From Bradyrhizobium nanningense (lineage in GTDB: Bacteria; Pseudomonadota; Alphaproteobacteria; Rhizobiales; Xanthobacteraceae), in contig NZ_LBJC01000081.1 in NCBI RefSeq assembly GCF_004114535.1, forward strand, positions 146,244 through 210,243: a stretch of DNA of 64,000 nucleotides, given 5' to 3'. Below the pieces are notes generated by a model, which did not search any database, was not told where the DNA came from, and worked only from the letters and a program-made list of their open reading frames with translations. The position numbers and the translations under genes are program-made. Below, in pieces: positions 38,990-48,555 of the stretch. The stretch's first letter is position 1, and each line of letters starts with the position of its first letter.

Positions 38990-40375
38990 ATGGATAAATG
39001 GCTGCGATCCGCGATCGACTACATCGGACCCTGGATTGAATTCCAACTGACGACAATCCAGCAGCCAGGCGTCGTCGTTGCGTTCGCCCATCGCGGCGAG
39101 ATCGTCGCCGAGCATGCGTTCGGCCTCGCCAATCTCGACACCGGCGAGAAGCTCACCCCGCGCCACCGCTGCCGGATCGCCTCCCATTCCAAGAGCTTCA
39201 CCTCGACCGGCATCATGAAGCTGCGCGAGCAGCGCAAGCTCCGGCTCGACGACACGGTCGGCCAATATGTCAGCGGCCTGCATCCGCGCGTCGCCGAGAC
39301 CACGATCGCACAAGCGCTGTCGCACAGCGCGGGGCTGACGCGCGACGGCGTCGATTCCGGCCAGTTCATCGACCGCCGCCCCTATCTCGCCGCGAAGGAA
39401 CTGCTCGCGGAATTGAAGCTGCCGACCGCGATCGAGCCCGGCACCCGCTTCAAATATTCCAATCACGGCTTTGGCCTGCTCGGCCTCGTGATCGAGGCGA
39501 TTGCGAAGGAGCCCTACTCCGTCTGGATCAAGCACGAAATCATCGAGCCCGCAGGGCTTCGCGAGACCGAGCCGGACGCGCCGCTTCCGAAAGGCGCGCC
39601 GTTCGCGCGCGGCCACACGCGCAAAGTGCCGCTGGGCGAGCGCTGCGTGATCCCCGGCGACAATCCCACCAACGCGATGGCGTCCGCGACGGGCTTCGCC
39701 GCCACTGCCGCCGACACCGCCCGCTTTTTCGCGCAGCTCGCGCCCAATGCGAAGAAGAGCCTGCTGTCGGCCGCAAGTCGCCGCGAGATGACGCGCCACC
39801 ATTGGCGCATCCCGCAGAGCTTCGAGGGCTATTACGGCCTCGGCGTCAACGCCGGCAGGACCGACGGCTGGGACTGGTTCGGCCATGGTGGCGGCTTCCA
39901 GGGCTATATCTCGCGAACCTGCGCGATCCCGGACTGCGAGCTTTCGATCAGCATCCTCAGCAACTCGATCGACGGTGGGGCACCGTTCTGGATGGACGGC
40001 GCGATGCAGATCCTGCGCGTCTTCAAGACCCGCGGCGCACCCGACCATCGCCTGCGCGACTGGGCCGGCCGCTGGTGGACGATCTGGGGCGCGACCGACC
40101 TCGTCCCAGCGGGCAACCGCGTGCTGGTCGCCAATCCGCAGTTCAACAATCCGTTCATGGATGCCGCCGAGATCGAGGTTACCGGCCGCGACACCGGCAA
40201 GCTCGTCTGGGCGGCCGGCTATTCCAGCCATGGCGAGCCGGTGCGCCGGATCCGCGACAAGCGCGGCAAGGTCGGTGACATCTGGATCGCCGGCGCCAAC
40301 GTCAAGCCTGCGAGCGTGGTGGCCAAGGAGATCGCACGTCGCTATCCGCCGCGCAAACGGAGGCCTACTCCCTGA
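38990..40375 (+). CDS. Serine hydrolase of the beta-lactamase/DD-peptidase family
   Basis: 461 residues without a signal peptide. SxxK is Ser65-His-Ser-Lys68 (IASHSKSFT), and the second motif is KYSNHGF. The fold is class C beta-lactamase-like (EstB/peptidase S12), used by esterases, D-aminopeptidases and similar enzymes. Lack of export suggests a cytoplasmic esterase or peptidase. The 3' end overlaps the convergent carboxypeptidase gene by 11 bases. Confidence 0.88.
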   Translation: MDKWLRSAIDYIGPWIEFQLTTIQQPGVVVAFAHRGEIVAEHAFGLANLDTGEKLTPRHRCRIASHSKSFTSTGIMKLREQRKLRLDDTVGQYVSGLHPRVAETTIAQALSHSAGLTRDGVDSGQFIDRRPYLAAKELLAELKLPTAIEPGTRFKYSNHGFGLLGLVIEAIAKEPYSVWIKHEIIEPAGLRETEPDAPLPKGAPFARGHTRKVPLGERCVIPGDNPTNAMASATGFAATAADTARFFAQLAPNAKKSLLSAASRREMTRHHWRIPQSFEGYYGLGVNAGRTDGWDWFGHGGGFQGYISRTCAIPDCELSISILSNSIDGGAPFWMDGAMQILRVFKTRGAPDHRLRDWAGRWWTIWGATDLVPAGNRVLVANPQFNNPFMDAAEIEVTGRDTGKLVWAAGYSSHGEPVRRIRDKRGKVGDIWIAGANVKPASVVAKEIARRYPPRKRRPTP

Positions 40376-41933
40376 TCAGCGCCTCGACCTCGCTGCGAAA
40401 CGCCTGCCGCGAACTACCTTGCGAATAGAACATGTGGCCGCCGGGATAGACGACGAACTTGACTCGCTGCGTCGCGAAGGCCGGCATCTGGTCGAGCACC
40501 CGCTTCGATCCGAAATAGGGCGTGGCAAGGTCGAACAGGCCGTGCGCGACCAGCACGTTCAGCTTGGCGTCGGTGGCAAGGATCTGGCGCAGCTCGGAGA
40601 CCGATTGCGGCGGGTTGATGCCATGGCCGAAATCCCAGTGACCTTCCACAGTGCCGTTCAGGACCTCGTAGGAGCCGTCGGGCTTCCAGTTGAGCTTGCG
40701 CGAGAGCACGTCGACCGCGGCGCTCGTCAGCGGCGCCTGGAGCGCATCGCCCGAGGGGTCGCCGAACCGCGAGCTGCTCGAATCCGGGTAGGGATCGAAG
40801 CCGCGCACGGAGCCGTCGTAGCGTCCCGTCACCTTGCCGTTCTTGCGGTCGAGCTCGCGGCGGAACTCACCGACGTCGAAGCGCCCAGCGAGGCGGCGGC
40901 TCACCGCCTGGTCGATGCCGGTGAGCGCGGCGACCTTGTCGGCAAGACGATTGGTCGCCTCCTTGTCCGCCTCGCCCTTGACGAGGTCGGCCAGAAATTC
41001 GCCGCGCGCATAGGCCTCGACGTCGGCGAGATCGGCGCGCTTGACCGGCCCTTTGGCTTCGCGCGCCACCGCCACATAGCTCGGCAGCGTCGCGACATAT
41101 TGCAGGAGGCTGGTGCCGGCGAACTCGCGGAAGTCCAAGAGCGGCGACACCAGGATCAAGCCCCTGACGCCGACGCCGTGCTGGATCTGCAACTGCCGCA
41201 CCACCTTCGGCCCGCGGATGCCGCCATAGCTCTCGCCCGCAACGTATTTCGGCGAGGTCAGCCGGTCGTGCTTTTCCAGCCAGCGGCGGATCACGAGCGC
41301 GATCGCGTTGACGTCGCCGTCGACGGAATAGAACGACTTGCGCGCGTCTTCGCCGCTCGCGACGAAGCGGCTGTAGCCGGTGCTGACGGGATCGATGAAG
41401 ACGAGATCGGTGAAGTCGAGCCAGGTCTCGGCGTTCGGCTTCACCTCGGGCGGGGCCGACGGCGACAGCGCATCCCCATCGAGCGGCAGTCGCCATGGAC
41501 CGGCCGCGCCGAACTGGAGCCACGCCGAGGACGCGCCGGGTCCGCCGTTGAATAGGAACGTGACCGGGCGCGTGGCGCGGTCGGCGCCGTCGAGCTGATA
41601 GGACGTATAGGCGATGTCGGCCAGCGGCTCGCCCTTGCCGTCGAAGACGCGAATGGAGCCGGCCGTCGCAGCGAAGTTGAGGGTGCGGCCGGGCAACTCC
41701 AGCGTCTGCTTCGTGGTCGTATCCGGCGGGAGACGGTGCGGCTCGGACGCCGACGGAGAAGCCGGCGTCGCACCTTGCGCATTGCCGGCGCGTCCGCCCT
41801 TCTGTCCCGCCGGCGCTGCCGCCTCGGAGCGCGGCTGCGGCGGATCGTCCGCGCGCGCAACGCTCGCCAGCGCGACCGCAGACACGGCCAGCACGAGCCC
41901 GGTTCGTCGCAGCGTCGGCAAGATCATGACCAT
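40365..41933 (-). CDS. S10-family serine carboxypeptidase, exported
   Basis: 522 residues from ATG 41933 (GGGAG 7 bases upstream). Signal peptide cut at ASVARAD, then a low-complexity linker of about 40 residues. Catalytic motif GESYGG, the oxyanion-side LFNGGPGASS, later the Asp region VAHGLFDLATP and His in YPGGHMFY. Peptidase S10 enzymes remove C-terminal residues from peptides. Located in the periplasm. Convergent with, and overlapping, the serine hydrolase gene. Confidence 0.9.
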   Translation of the reverse strand: MVMILPTLRRTGLVLAVSAVALASVARADDPPQPRSEAAAPAGQKGGRAGNAQGATPASPSASEPHRLPPDTTTKQTLELPGRTLNFAATAGSIRVFDGKGEPLADIAYTSYQLDGADRATRPVTFLFNGGPGASSAWLQFGAAGPWRLPLDGDALSPSAPPEVKPNAETWLDFTDLVFIDPVSTGYSRFVASGEDARKSFYSVDGDVNAIALVIRRWLEKHDRLTSPKYVAGESYGGIRGPKVVRQLQIQHGVGVRGLILVSPLLDFREFAGTSLLQYVATLPSYVAVAREAKGPVKRADLADVEAYARGEFLADLVKGEADKEATNRLADKVAALTGIDQAVSRRLAGRFDVGEFRRELDRKNGKVTGRYDGSVRGFDPYPDSSSSRFGDPSGDALQAPLTSAAVDVLSRKLNWKPDGSYEVLNGTVEGHWDFGHGINPPQSVSELRQILATDAKLNVLVAHGLFDLATPYFGSKRVLDQMPAFATQRVKFVVYPGGHMFYSQGSSRQAFRSEVEALIRE

Positions 41934-42173
41934 GATCGTTCTCCCTGCCCGGCTGTCATAGCCGAAACGCACCGAAGCTAGCGCGGAATTGCGACGGTTT
42001 GCGGGACCACCGGCGATGGCGCAATCCCCGCCGAGCTCAAATCAACCCGTTTTGTTCTCCGGATCGACCATCACCCGTTTGCCTTGGGAGGCGGTCATCC
42101 TCGACAATGGAGGTCTACCTCGTATAGACGAGCCCGGCGGAACTTCCTCCAGCCAGGCCGTGCCCGACAAGCC

Positions 42174-42953
42174 ATGACCAAGCCCAAGCGATACGACCGG
42201 ATCGCCTTCGTCGCCAGCCCGAGCAGTGAGGCGCAGGCCGCCTTCGGCCAGCTCACCAGGGACTATGGCAATTGCGACCCCAAGGAGGCCGATATCGTGG
42301 TCGCCCTCGGCGGCGACGGACTGATGCTGCAGACGCTGCACCAGAACATGCACTCCGGAAAGCCGATCTACGGCATGCATCGCGGCACCGTCGGCTTCCT
42401 GATGAACGAATACTCGACGCACGATCTGCGCGCGCGGCTCGAGGCGGCACATGAATCCGAGATCAATCCGCTTCTGATGCGCGCGACCGACGTCAACGAC
42501 CGCGTCCACCTGCACCACGCCATCAACGAGGTCGCCCTGTTCCGGCAGACCTACCAGGCGGCGCGCCTGCGGATCATGATCGACGAGCGTGAGCGCATGC
42601 CCGAGCTGATCGCCGACGGCATCATGGTGGCAACGCCGGCCGGCTCCACCGCCTACAATCTGTCCGCGCAGGGACCGATCCTGCCGATCAACGCGGCGCT
42701 GCTGGCGCTCACCCCGATCAGCGCCTTCCGCCCGCGGCGCTGGCGCGGCGCCCTGCTGCCCAACACGGCCTATGTCGTCATCGAGGTGCTGGAGGGCGAC
42801 AAGCGACCGGTGGCAGCGGTCGCCGACCACGACGAAGTGCGCGACGTTCGCCGTGTCGAGGTCTTGTCCGACAAGACCATCTCGATGCGCATGCTGTTCG
42901 ACCCCGGTCACAGCCTGGAAGAGCGCATCCTGCGCGAGCAGTTCGGCTACTAG
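42174..42953 (+). CDS. nadK: NAD kinase
   Basis: 259 residues from ATG 42174. The diagnostic motif is ALGGDGLMLQ near residue 43; IYGMHRGTVGFLMNE and TPAGSTAYNLSAQGPIL are also conserved. It phosphorylates NAD to NADP with ATP (or polyphosphate). The size is in the short range of the family. It stands upstream of an inverted repeat and the receiver/Hpt pair. Confidence 0.95.
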   Translation: MTKPKRYDRIAFVASPSSEAQAAFGQLTRDYGNCDPKEADIVVALGGDGLMLQTLHQNMHSGKPIYGMHRGTVGFLMNEYSTHDLRARLEAAHESEINPLLMRATDVNDRVHLHHAINEVALFRQTYQAARLRIMIDERERMPELIADGIMVATPAGSTAYNLSAQGPILPINAALLALTPISAFRPRRWRGALLPNTAYVVIEVLEGDKRPVAAVADHDEVRDVRRVEVLSDKTISMRMLFDPGHSLEERILREQFGY

Positions 42954-42991
42954 AACCGCCCCCGGCCCGCCGCCGCGGCTTCGGTCGCAAC

Positions 42992-43028
42992 CCTTCGTTA
43001 ACCCCCGCCACGATATGGTTAACGAAGG
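42992..43028. repeat. 12-base inverted repeat between nadK and the receiver gene
   Basis: CCTTCGTTAACC (42992-43003), 13-base spacer, GGTTAACGAAGG (43017-43028). It lies 24 bases before the receiver gene ATG. It could be an operator or a factor-independent hairpin without a T-run. Confidence 0.6.
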
Positions 43029-43051
43029 TTGACCGTATTGGCCCGGGCGTC

Positions 43052-43597
43052 ATGTTCCGTATCGACTTCAACAAGCTGCGCTTCCTCGTCTGCGACGACA
43101 ACCCGCACATGCGCCGCATCCTGCGCACGCTGTTGCATTCCTTCGGCGCGCGCGAAGTCTATGAAGCCGAGGACGGCGCCACGGCGCTCGAAATGTACAG
43201 CCATTACGTGCCCGACATCGTCATCACCGATTGGGCGATGCCGATCTTCGACGGACTCGAACTCGCGCAAATGATCCGGCAGCCGGAATCCAAGGGCAAC
43301 CCCTACGCGCCGATCATCATGCTGACCGGCCATTCCGAGAAGCGCCGTGTCACCGTCGCGCGCGATGCCGGCGTCACCGAATTCCTGGCCAAGCCGATCT
43401 CGGCCAAGGGGCTCTATCAGCGCATCCTCAACGTGGTCGCCAATCCCCGCCCCTTCATCAAGACCAAGACCTATTTCGGGCCCGACCGGCGCCGCAACAC
43501 CAACTCCGCCTATATGGGTCCCGAGCGCCGCGTCGGCGAAAAGCACGAGGTGCTGCAACAGCCCTCGCTGCTCGACAAGGCCCGCTCCTCCATCTAG
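43052..43597 (+). CDS. Single-domain response regulator with basic tail
   Basis: 181 residues. The CheY-like receiver has the acid pair Asp15/Asp16, phospho-acceptor Asp60 (VITDWAMP) and Lys114 (FLAKPIS). About 50 residues follow (KTKTYFGPDRRRNTNSAYMGPERR) that carry a repeated PDRRR/PERR motif but no DNA-binding domain. It probably passes phosphate or acts by protein contact. The Hpt gene is 29 bases downstream. Confidence 0.92.
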   Translation: MFRIDFNKLRFLVCDDNPHMRRILRTLLHSFGAREVYEAEDGATALEMYSHYVPDIVITDWAMPIFDGLELAQMIRQPESKGNPYAPIIMLTGHSEKRRVTVARDAGVTEFLAKPISAKGLYQRILNVVANPRPFIKTKTYFGPDRRRNTNSAYMGPERRVGEKHEVLQQPSLLDKARSSI

Positions 43598-43626
43598 CGC
43601 AACGTCTTCAGACCGAGGCAGGCATC

Positions 43627-44205
43627 ATGGCGAAGAACAGCGCAAAGGACATCGAGGTCAAGGCCTTCGCCACGCATCAAATCATCACGCAGCCCAACCC
43701 GCTGCGCAAGGTGCTGCGCCGCGTCGAGGAAAAGGACCTGGACGATCCGGTCGCCCGCGCCGAGCAGGCGCTCGCGGGCCTCTCCAGCGAGTTCAAGAAC
43801 TGGATGACGACCGAGGTCAACCGTCTGTCGGCCGCCTACGTCGCCATCCGCAATGACGGCTTCACCAAGGAAAGGCGCGACGAGCTGTTTCACGCCACCC
43901 ACGACATCAAGGGCGACGCTGCCACGTTCGGCTTTCCGGCCGCGGCGGGAGTAGCCGAGAGCCTGTGCCGCGTCATCGAGCACGCGCCTGATCTGGAAAA
44001 GGTCCCGGCCGAACTGTTCACGCACCACATCAACGCCATTCTCGCCATCGTGCATGAGAATACCAGGCTCGACAGCATCAGCGTCTCCGCCGAGCTCAGC
44101 CGCCGCCTGCGCAAGATCGCGGACGACTATCTCGCGCACGTCAACCGCGACCGCCCCGAACATCTCGAGGTGATCCTGGCGCCGAGCATCGCGCCGGCGG
44201 AGTAA
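43627..44205 (+). CDS. Hpt-domain phosphotransfer protein
   Basis: 192 residues. The histidine phosphotransfer motif is HATHDIKGDAATFGFP; His92 in H-D-I-K-G is the phospho-accepting residue. A charged N-terminal stretch of about 40 residues precedes the helical bundle. It would exchange phosphate with the receiver protein encoded just upstream. No kinase is adjacent, so the pair must be served by a kinase elsewhere. Confidence 0.9.
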   Translation: MAKNSAKDIEVKAFATHQIITQPNPLRKVLRRVEEKDLDDPVARAEQALAGLSSEFKNWMTTEVNRLSAAYVAIRNDGFTKERRDELFHATHDIKGDAATFGFPAAAGVAESLCRVIEHAPDLEKVPAELFTHHINAILAIVHENTRLDSISVSAELSRRLRKIADDYLAHVNRDRPEHLEVILAPSIAPAE

Positions 44206-44222
44206 GGTTCAGCTCTCTCCTC

Positions 44223-44307
44223 GTCATTGCGAGGAGCACTTGCGACGAAGCAATCCAGAATCTTTCCGCGGAGAGATTCTGGATTGCTTCGCTGCGCTCG
44301 CAATGAC
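44223..44307. repeat. Palindromic repeat, family A (copy 2)
   Basis: Same ends and inner arms as the element at 31126: GTCATTGCGAGGAGC and CGCTCGCAATGAC. Confidence 0.85.
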
Positions 44308-44345
44308 GGAATGTGAGGGCTGCTCTATCCCCACGATCGGTCTCG

Positions 44346-44457
44346 TAGGGTGGATTAGCGTAGCGTAATCCACCTCTTCAATGTCCGCAGAGACAGAATT
44401 GGTGGGTTACGCCGACGGATTGCGCTTTGCGCAGCCGTTCGGCTAACCCACCCTACG
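44346..44457. repeat. Palindromic repeat, family B
   Basis: GTAGGGTGGATTAGCG at the left and CTAACCCACCCTAC at the right, with GGTGGGTTACGC inside. It resembles another intergenic repeat of this genus. It lies just after copy 2 of family A and before the DUF2336 stop. Confidence 0.7.
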
Positions 44458-44465
44458 GCATCTCG

Positions 44466-45641
44466 CTACGCCGCAATCAGATCGTCATACACGGGATCGA
44501 CTGCATCATCCACGACCAACTCGTCGCAGAAAAGCCGCGCCTCTTCCCGTGCCGATTCCGTGGCGAAGCGGCGCAGCAGGACCATCAGCGGCTCGGTGGC
44601 GCCGCGGTCGGTCTCGCAATGGGTGAGCACGCGCTCGACCATGCGGCGGCGCAGCCGTGCCGCGCCGTCGTCGCTGTCGACGAAGCCCTGCTCGTGGCAG
44701 GCATCGAGCGCGACCTGGAACGCCGCAAACGTCGCTTCGGGAAGCCCGGCGCGCCGGAGCAGCGCGTACAGGCTGTTGCCGCCGCGGTCATGCAGCAGCC
44801 CGGAGACGCGCGCCAGCGGCAGATCGGCAAGCTCGGCCAGCGCCGCGTCGAACAGATCGAGATTGCTCGACAGCAGCGCGCGCAGGATCAGGCCGGCGGT
44901 CAGCTGGCCCGTGACGCGCAAATGATGCACCAGGCCCTGCATGTCCTCGCCGCGCGAGCGCGCCGCGATGTTGATGGTGGAACGGTCGCGCGCCTCGATC
45001 GTGATGCGGTCGGCACGATCGGCGCTCAGCCAGTTCCGCGCCACGACGAATTGCGCCAGCGTCTCGGAGAGTTTCGCCACCAGCGCGGCGCGGGTTGCGG
45101 ACGGCAGGTCATCCAGCACCAGCATCGCCTCGCGGATCGCGGCGAGATGGCCGTGGCGCTCGACGATGCGATTCCACGAGAACGGTGCAAGCTCGGCATG
45201 GGGATTTTCGATCAGCTCGAGCGCGGCCGCCGCGCAGCCGACTTCGGCGATGGCGGCGCACACCGAGACCGGCAGCGCGATGCGGCGGGCAATTGCGCAT
45301 TGCACCTCGTCATTGCCGGTGGCCACGATGTCGACGAGATCGGCGTCGATCAAGAGCGGAGAATGTTCGAGCACCGGCAGTGCGACGGTCGGCTGGTCCG
45401 CCGACAGCGCCCGCACGATCGATGCCGGCGCGTCAAGACTGCGCGCAAAGGCCTCGGCCATCGCCTGCCGCACCAAGGGCGAGGGATCGTCGAGCTGCAT
45501 CAACAGCGCGCCTTCGGCGGCAATGCGGTCGTCTGTCGAAAGGTCTGAGATCAGCCAGGCCCGGGCCAACGCCCGTGTTGCCTCGGCCCGCTCGCCGGCG
45601 GGTGCCGTCCTGATCCAATTAATGAACTGCCGAACAATCAT
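44466..45641 (-). CDS. DUF2336 protein
   Basis: 391 residues, all-helical, with HEAT-like pairs in the first half (DDPSPLVRQAMAEAFARS; CAIARRIALPVSVCAAIAEVG). The C-terminal part (LILRALLSSNLDLFDAALAEL) fits DUF2336 of alphaproteobacteria. Function unknown; often found near signalling genes, as here. Start ATG 45641. Confidence 0.85.
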   Translation of the reverse strand: MIVRQFINWIRTAPAGERAEATRALARAWLISDLSTDDRIAAEGALLMQLDDPSPLVRQAMAEAFARSLDAPASIVRALSADQPTVALPVLEHSPLLIDADLVDIVATGNDEVQCAIARRIALPVSVCAAIAEVGCAAAALELIENPHAELAPFSWNRIVERHGHLAAIREAMLVLDDLPSATRAALVAKLSETLAQFVVARNWLSADRADRITIEARDRSTINIAARSRGEDMQGLVHHLRVTGQLTAGLILRALLSSNLDLFDAALAELADLPLARVSGLLHDRGGNSLYALLRRAGLPEATFAAFQVALDACHEQGFVDSDDGAARLRRRMVERVLTHCETDRGATEPLMVLLRRFATESAREEARLFCDELVVDDAVDPVYDDLIAA

Positions 45642-45783
45642 GCTGCTTCCGGCTTACACAACAAACGAAAATGGTGACGGCTCGTCACCTGCAACACAAA
45701 ATAAACCACGACGCTTAACAAAGCGTTCACCATAACTGGCTGGTTTTATTGATGATTTATTAAGGGCCGGGAGGCCACTGCGC

Positions 45784-45928
45784 TCGCGTGCCCCGGACGC
45801 AGCGCAGCGCTCCTTCAGCGATGCGCTGCAGAGCCGGGGCCTAGAATCTTCGACAGCAGTGGGTGCGGCCTGGGTCCCGGCTCTGCGGCGCATCGCTGAC
45901 GCGCTGCCGCCCGGTCCGGGACACGAGA
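45784..45928. repeat. Palindromic repeat, family C (copy 1)
   Basis: Left CTCGCGTGCCCCGGACGC and right GGTCCGGGACACGAG, with GAGCCGGGGC/GTCCCGGCTC inner arms. A related element is at 63657. The upstream part of the gap (45642-45780) is AT-rich and probably holds the DUF2336 promoter. Confidence 0.75.
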
Positions 45929-45936
45929 GTGAGTTT

Positions 45937-46956
45937 CTAGCTCGAGAACGTGCCGCTGCGATCGCTGAAGAGATCGAGCGGCTGCGGCGGACGCACGTCC
46001 GGCGCCGCTGACGCGACCGATGTGAGCGAGGCATTGTTGCCCCATAATTTCTGCACGGTGGTCGAGACCGGCTGCGTGGCATCGCCGGGCTGATAGATCG
46101 AGCGGAATGCCGGCGCGGTCGGCGCATTGTCCGCGACCGAAGTTGGCGATGTCGCACTGACGGGCGTCACCGCGCGTGTATTCGGGAAGGTCTGGAGATA
46201 GGCGGCGTTGTCGATGACAGGCGCGCTGGGCTGCACGCCGTTTGCGCTCGCGACCTCGGTGGTCGACGGCGTGCCGCCATACATCGCCATCGCGCTGCGG
46301 GTCACTTTCGAATTGGCTGCGCTGGCATAGCGCGCGTCCAGCACCGAATAGACTTCGGAGACGCTGCGGGCGCGGCCATCCTTGGCGTAGAAGATCGAAC
46401 GATTGGCGGACGCCGCGTTGGGAAACAGCCGCGCACCGACCGCTTGCGGATTGTCCTCGGCATTGGCGATCAGTTTTGCGGCTCCGCCAACGCCCATGAA
46501 ATGCGCCATGTAGAGTTCGCTGTCGCTCGGCCTGCGTCCGAGCAGGCCGGTGAGCTTGAAGCTGTTCGACTGCGTCAGCGCCGCCGCCATGCTGGAAGCG
46601 GCTTCCGGATCGTCGCGCAGCTTCATGATCGACCGCTTCATCGCGGGATCATCGACGGTGTAGCCGCCCGACGACGTCCTGGTGATGGCGTCGGAATAGT
46701 TGCCGTAGCCGAGCTGGGTGCCGGCCTCCTTCACGGTGCCGAGCCAGGTCTGGTCGATGAACTGGTAGAGCCCATGCGCGGACGAGGTGGTGGCCCCTGC
46801 CGTGGGATCGAAATCCGATTCCATCTTGGCGGTCGTCAGCATGTATTGGAAGCTGACGCCGGTGATATTCGAGGCCTGCTTGATCGCACCGGCGACGCGC
46901 GCCCGCGACGGATCGAGACCGGCCGTCTGCGTGGCACTGGAATTGTCGACCGACAT
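45937..46956 (-). CDS. Lytic transglycosylase-like protein
   Basis: 339 residues from ATG 46956 (alternative 46998). A goose-lysozyme/SLT-type domain is seen early: KQASNITGVSFQYMLTTAKMESDFDP with Glu46 as the likely acid, then SSAHGLYQFIDQTWLG. The Pro/Thr/Ser-rich C-terminal half is low complexity. There is no signal peptide, so export may use the flagellar or another route. It cuts the sugar chain of peptidoglycan. Confidence 0.85.
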   Translation of the reverse strand: MSVDNSSATQTAGLDPSRARVAGAIKQASNITGVSFQYMLTTAKMESDFDPTAGATTSSAHGLYQFIDQTWLGTVKEAGTQLGYGNYSDAITRTSSGGYTVDDPAMKRSIMKLRDDPEAASSMAAALTQSNSFKLTGLLGRRPSDSELYMAHFMGVGGAAKLIANAEDNPQAVGARLFPNAASANRSIFYAKDGRARSVSEVYSVLDARYASAANSKVTRSAMAMYGGTPSTTEVASANGVQPSAPVIDNAAYLQTFPNTRAVTPVSATSPTSVADNAPTAPAFRSIYQPGDATQPVSTTVQKLWGNNASLTSVASAAPDVRPPQPLDLFSDRSGTFSS

Positions 46957-47063
46957 GATGAAGTGCCCGCCCCACGCGGCGTTGAGCAGCGCCGGCAATT
47001 CGGACGCCTATCGTCTCACCGTGGGACAGGTATGGTTAATGCGGGGTTAATTCCGCCCTCTCG

Positions 47064-47164
47064 GTCATTGCGGGGCATCGCGAAGCGATGAGCCCGGAAT
47101 CTCGAGATTCTCAGGTGCGCAATTGCGCACCATAGTTCGGCTCTTCGAGCCGCCCCGGAATGAC
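47064..47164. repeat. Palindromic repeat, family D (copy 1)
   Basis: GTCATTGCGGGGC at the left and GCCCCGGAATGAC at the right, with the core GAGATTCTCAGGTGCGCAAT shared with the copy at 49021. Confidence 0.8.
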
Positions 47165-47170
47165 AGCGAG

Positions 47171-47593
47171 CTATTTCTTATAGACGTCGCTGGGATCGAA
47201 CAGCCGCTCGGCATCGGTGAAGACCAATCTCGCCCCGCCGCCCTCAGCCTCGACCTTGCGATAGAAGCACGACCTTCGCCCGGTGTGGCAGGCCGCCCCG
47301 ATTTGCTCGACACGGATCCAGACGGCATCCTGGTCGCAATCGGTGCGCATCTCGATCACGCGCTGGGTTTGACCGGAGGTCTCACCTTTTCGCCATAAGG
47401 CATTGCGCGAGCGGCTGAAGTACCAGGCCTCGCCGGTCGCGATCGTCTTGCGCAGCGCCTCGTCGTTCATGTGCGCGACCATGAGCACCTCGCCGGTGGC
47501 GACGTCGGTCGCGACGCAGGTCACGAGCCCTGCCGCGTCGAACCGCGGCTGGAAGGACAGGCCTTCCTCGATCTCATGGGAGTGAGCGGACAC
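47171..47593 (-). CDS. hisI: Phosphoribosyl-AMP cyclohydrolase
   Basis: 140 residues from GTG 47593, with GAGG 7 bases upstream; the longer frame has no domain. Motifs: VATDVATGEVLMVAHMNDEAL, AWYFSRSRNALWRKGETSG, then the metal residues in RTDCDQDAVWIRVEQ and ACHTGRRSCFYR. It performs the third step of histidine synthesis. It follows folE by 28 bases on the same strand. Confidence 0.95.
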   Translation of the reverse strand: MSAHSHEIEEGLSFQPRFDAAGLVTCVATDVATGEVLMVAHMNDEALRKTIATGEAWYFSRSRNALWRKGETSGQTQRVIEMRTDCDQDAVWIRVEQIGAACHTGRRSCFYRKVEAEGGGARLVFTDAERLFDPSDVYKK

Positions 47594-47621
47594 GGGCGAC
47601 CTCGCCGATCTATTCGCGAGG

Positions 47622-48311
47622 TCAGCGCGTGCCTCGCACCAGGGACAGGAAACGGGCCTGCTCCGCCGGATTGTCGCGGAACATTCCGGTGAAGCGGCTG
47701 GTGAAGGTGGAGGCGCCGTGCTTGGCGACACCCCGCACCGACATGCAGGTATGCTCGGCCTCGATCAGCACCGCAACGCCGCGGGGCTTGAGGACCTCGT
47801 CGATGGCCGCTGCAATCTGCGCCGTCAGGTGCTCCTGGGTCTGGAGTCGGCGGGCGAAGATGTCGGTGAGGCGGGCGAGCTTCGACAGGCCGACGACGCG
47901 CTCCACCGGAGTATAGGCGATGTGCGCCTTGCCGTAGAACGGCATCATGTGATGCTCGCATTGCGAGGTGAACTCGATGTCGCGCACCAGGACGAAATCG
48001 TCATAGCCGGCGGTCTCGCCGAAAGTGCGGTCGAGCACCTCGGCCGGACATTGGTGATAGCCCTGATACAGCTCGTCGAAGGCCTCGACGACCCGGCGCG
48101 GCGTGTCGAGCAAGCCCTCACGCCCGGTGTTCTCGCCGATATAGGCGAGCAGCGTCTTCACCGCCGCTTCTGCTTCAGCGCGCGCCGGGCGTGGCTGGTC
48201 GGCGCGGACGGCGGCCGCGAGGAATTCAGCGGGATCAAGCTCGGCCGGACGGCTCTCGAGCTGCCGGTCCGAGGGCTTGCCCGGGCGGATGGATTTGATT
48301 GTAGCGTCCAT
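47622..48311 (-). CDS. folE: GTP cyclohydrolase I
   Basis: 229 residues from ATG 48311. Zinc and catalytic motifs are present: EFTSQCEHHMMPFYGKAHIAY, VGLSKLARLTDIFARRLQTQE and ACMSVRG-like EAEHTCMSVRGV. It opens GTP to make the pterin precursor for folate. It is cotranscribed with hisI. The upstream frame is not part of the gene. Confidence 0.96.
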   Translation of the reverse strand: MDATIKSIRPGKPSDRQLESRPAELDPAEFLAAAVRADQPRPARAEAEAAVKTLLAYIGENTGREGLLDTPRRVVEAFDELYQGYHQCPAEVLDRTFGETAGYDDFVLVRDIEFTSQCEHHMMPFYGKAHIAYTPVERVVGLSKLARLTDIFARRLQTQEHLTAQIAAAIDEVLKPRGVAVLIEAEHTCMSVRGVAKHGASTFTSRFTGMFRDNPAEQARFLSLVRGTR

Positions 48312-48555
48312 ATCGACTCCGTTCGACGGCCTTGACGGCCGGAGTGTCACCGGCAGACGGGACGGGCAAGCCGCCGGACGCCTGAAGAGAACAGTTTTGG
48401 GCGCAAAAAGTCTGCAGGCTGCAATGCCGGCCGCGCAGTTCGAAATCGCCGCCGGCGTGCTGCTGGACTGTTTTTCCACCAGTTCCGCCCCTATATAGGA
48501 CCGTGGACGCCGCCCGCCAAGGCCGATCGGGCGCGGAAGTGCTGGACTCCATCAC

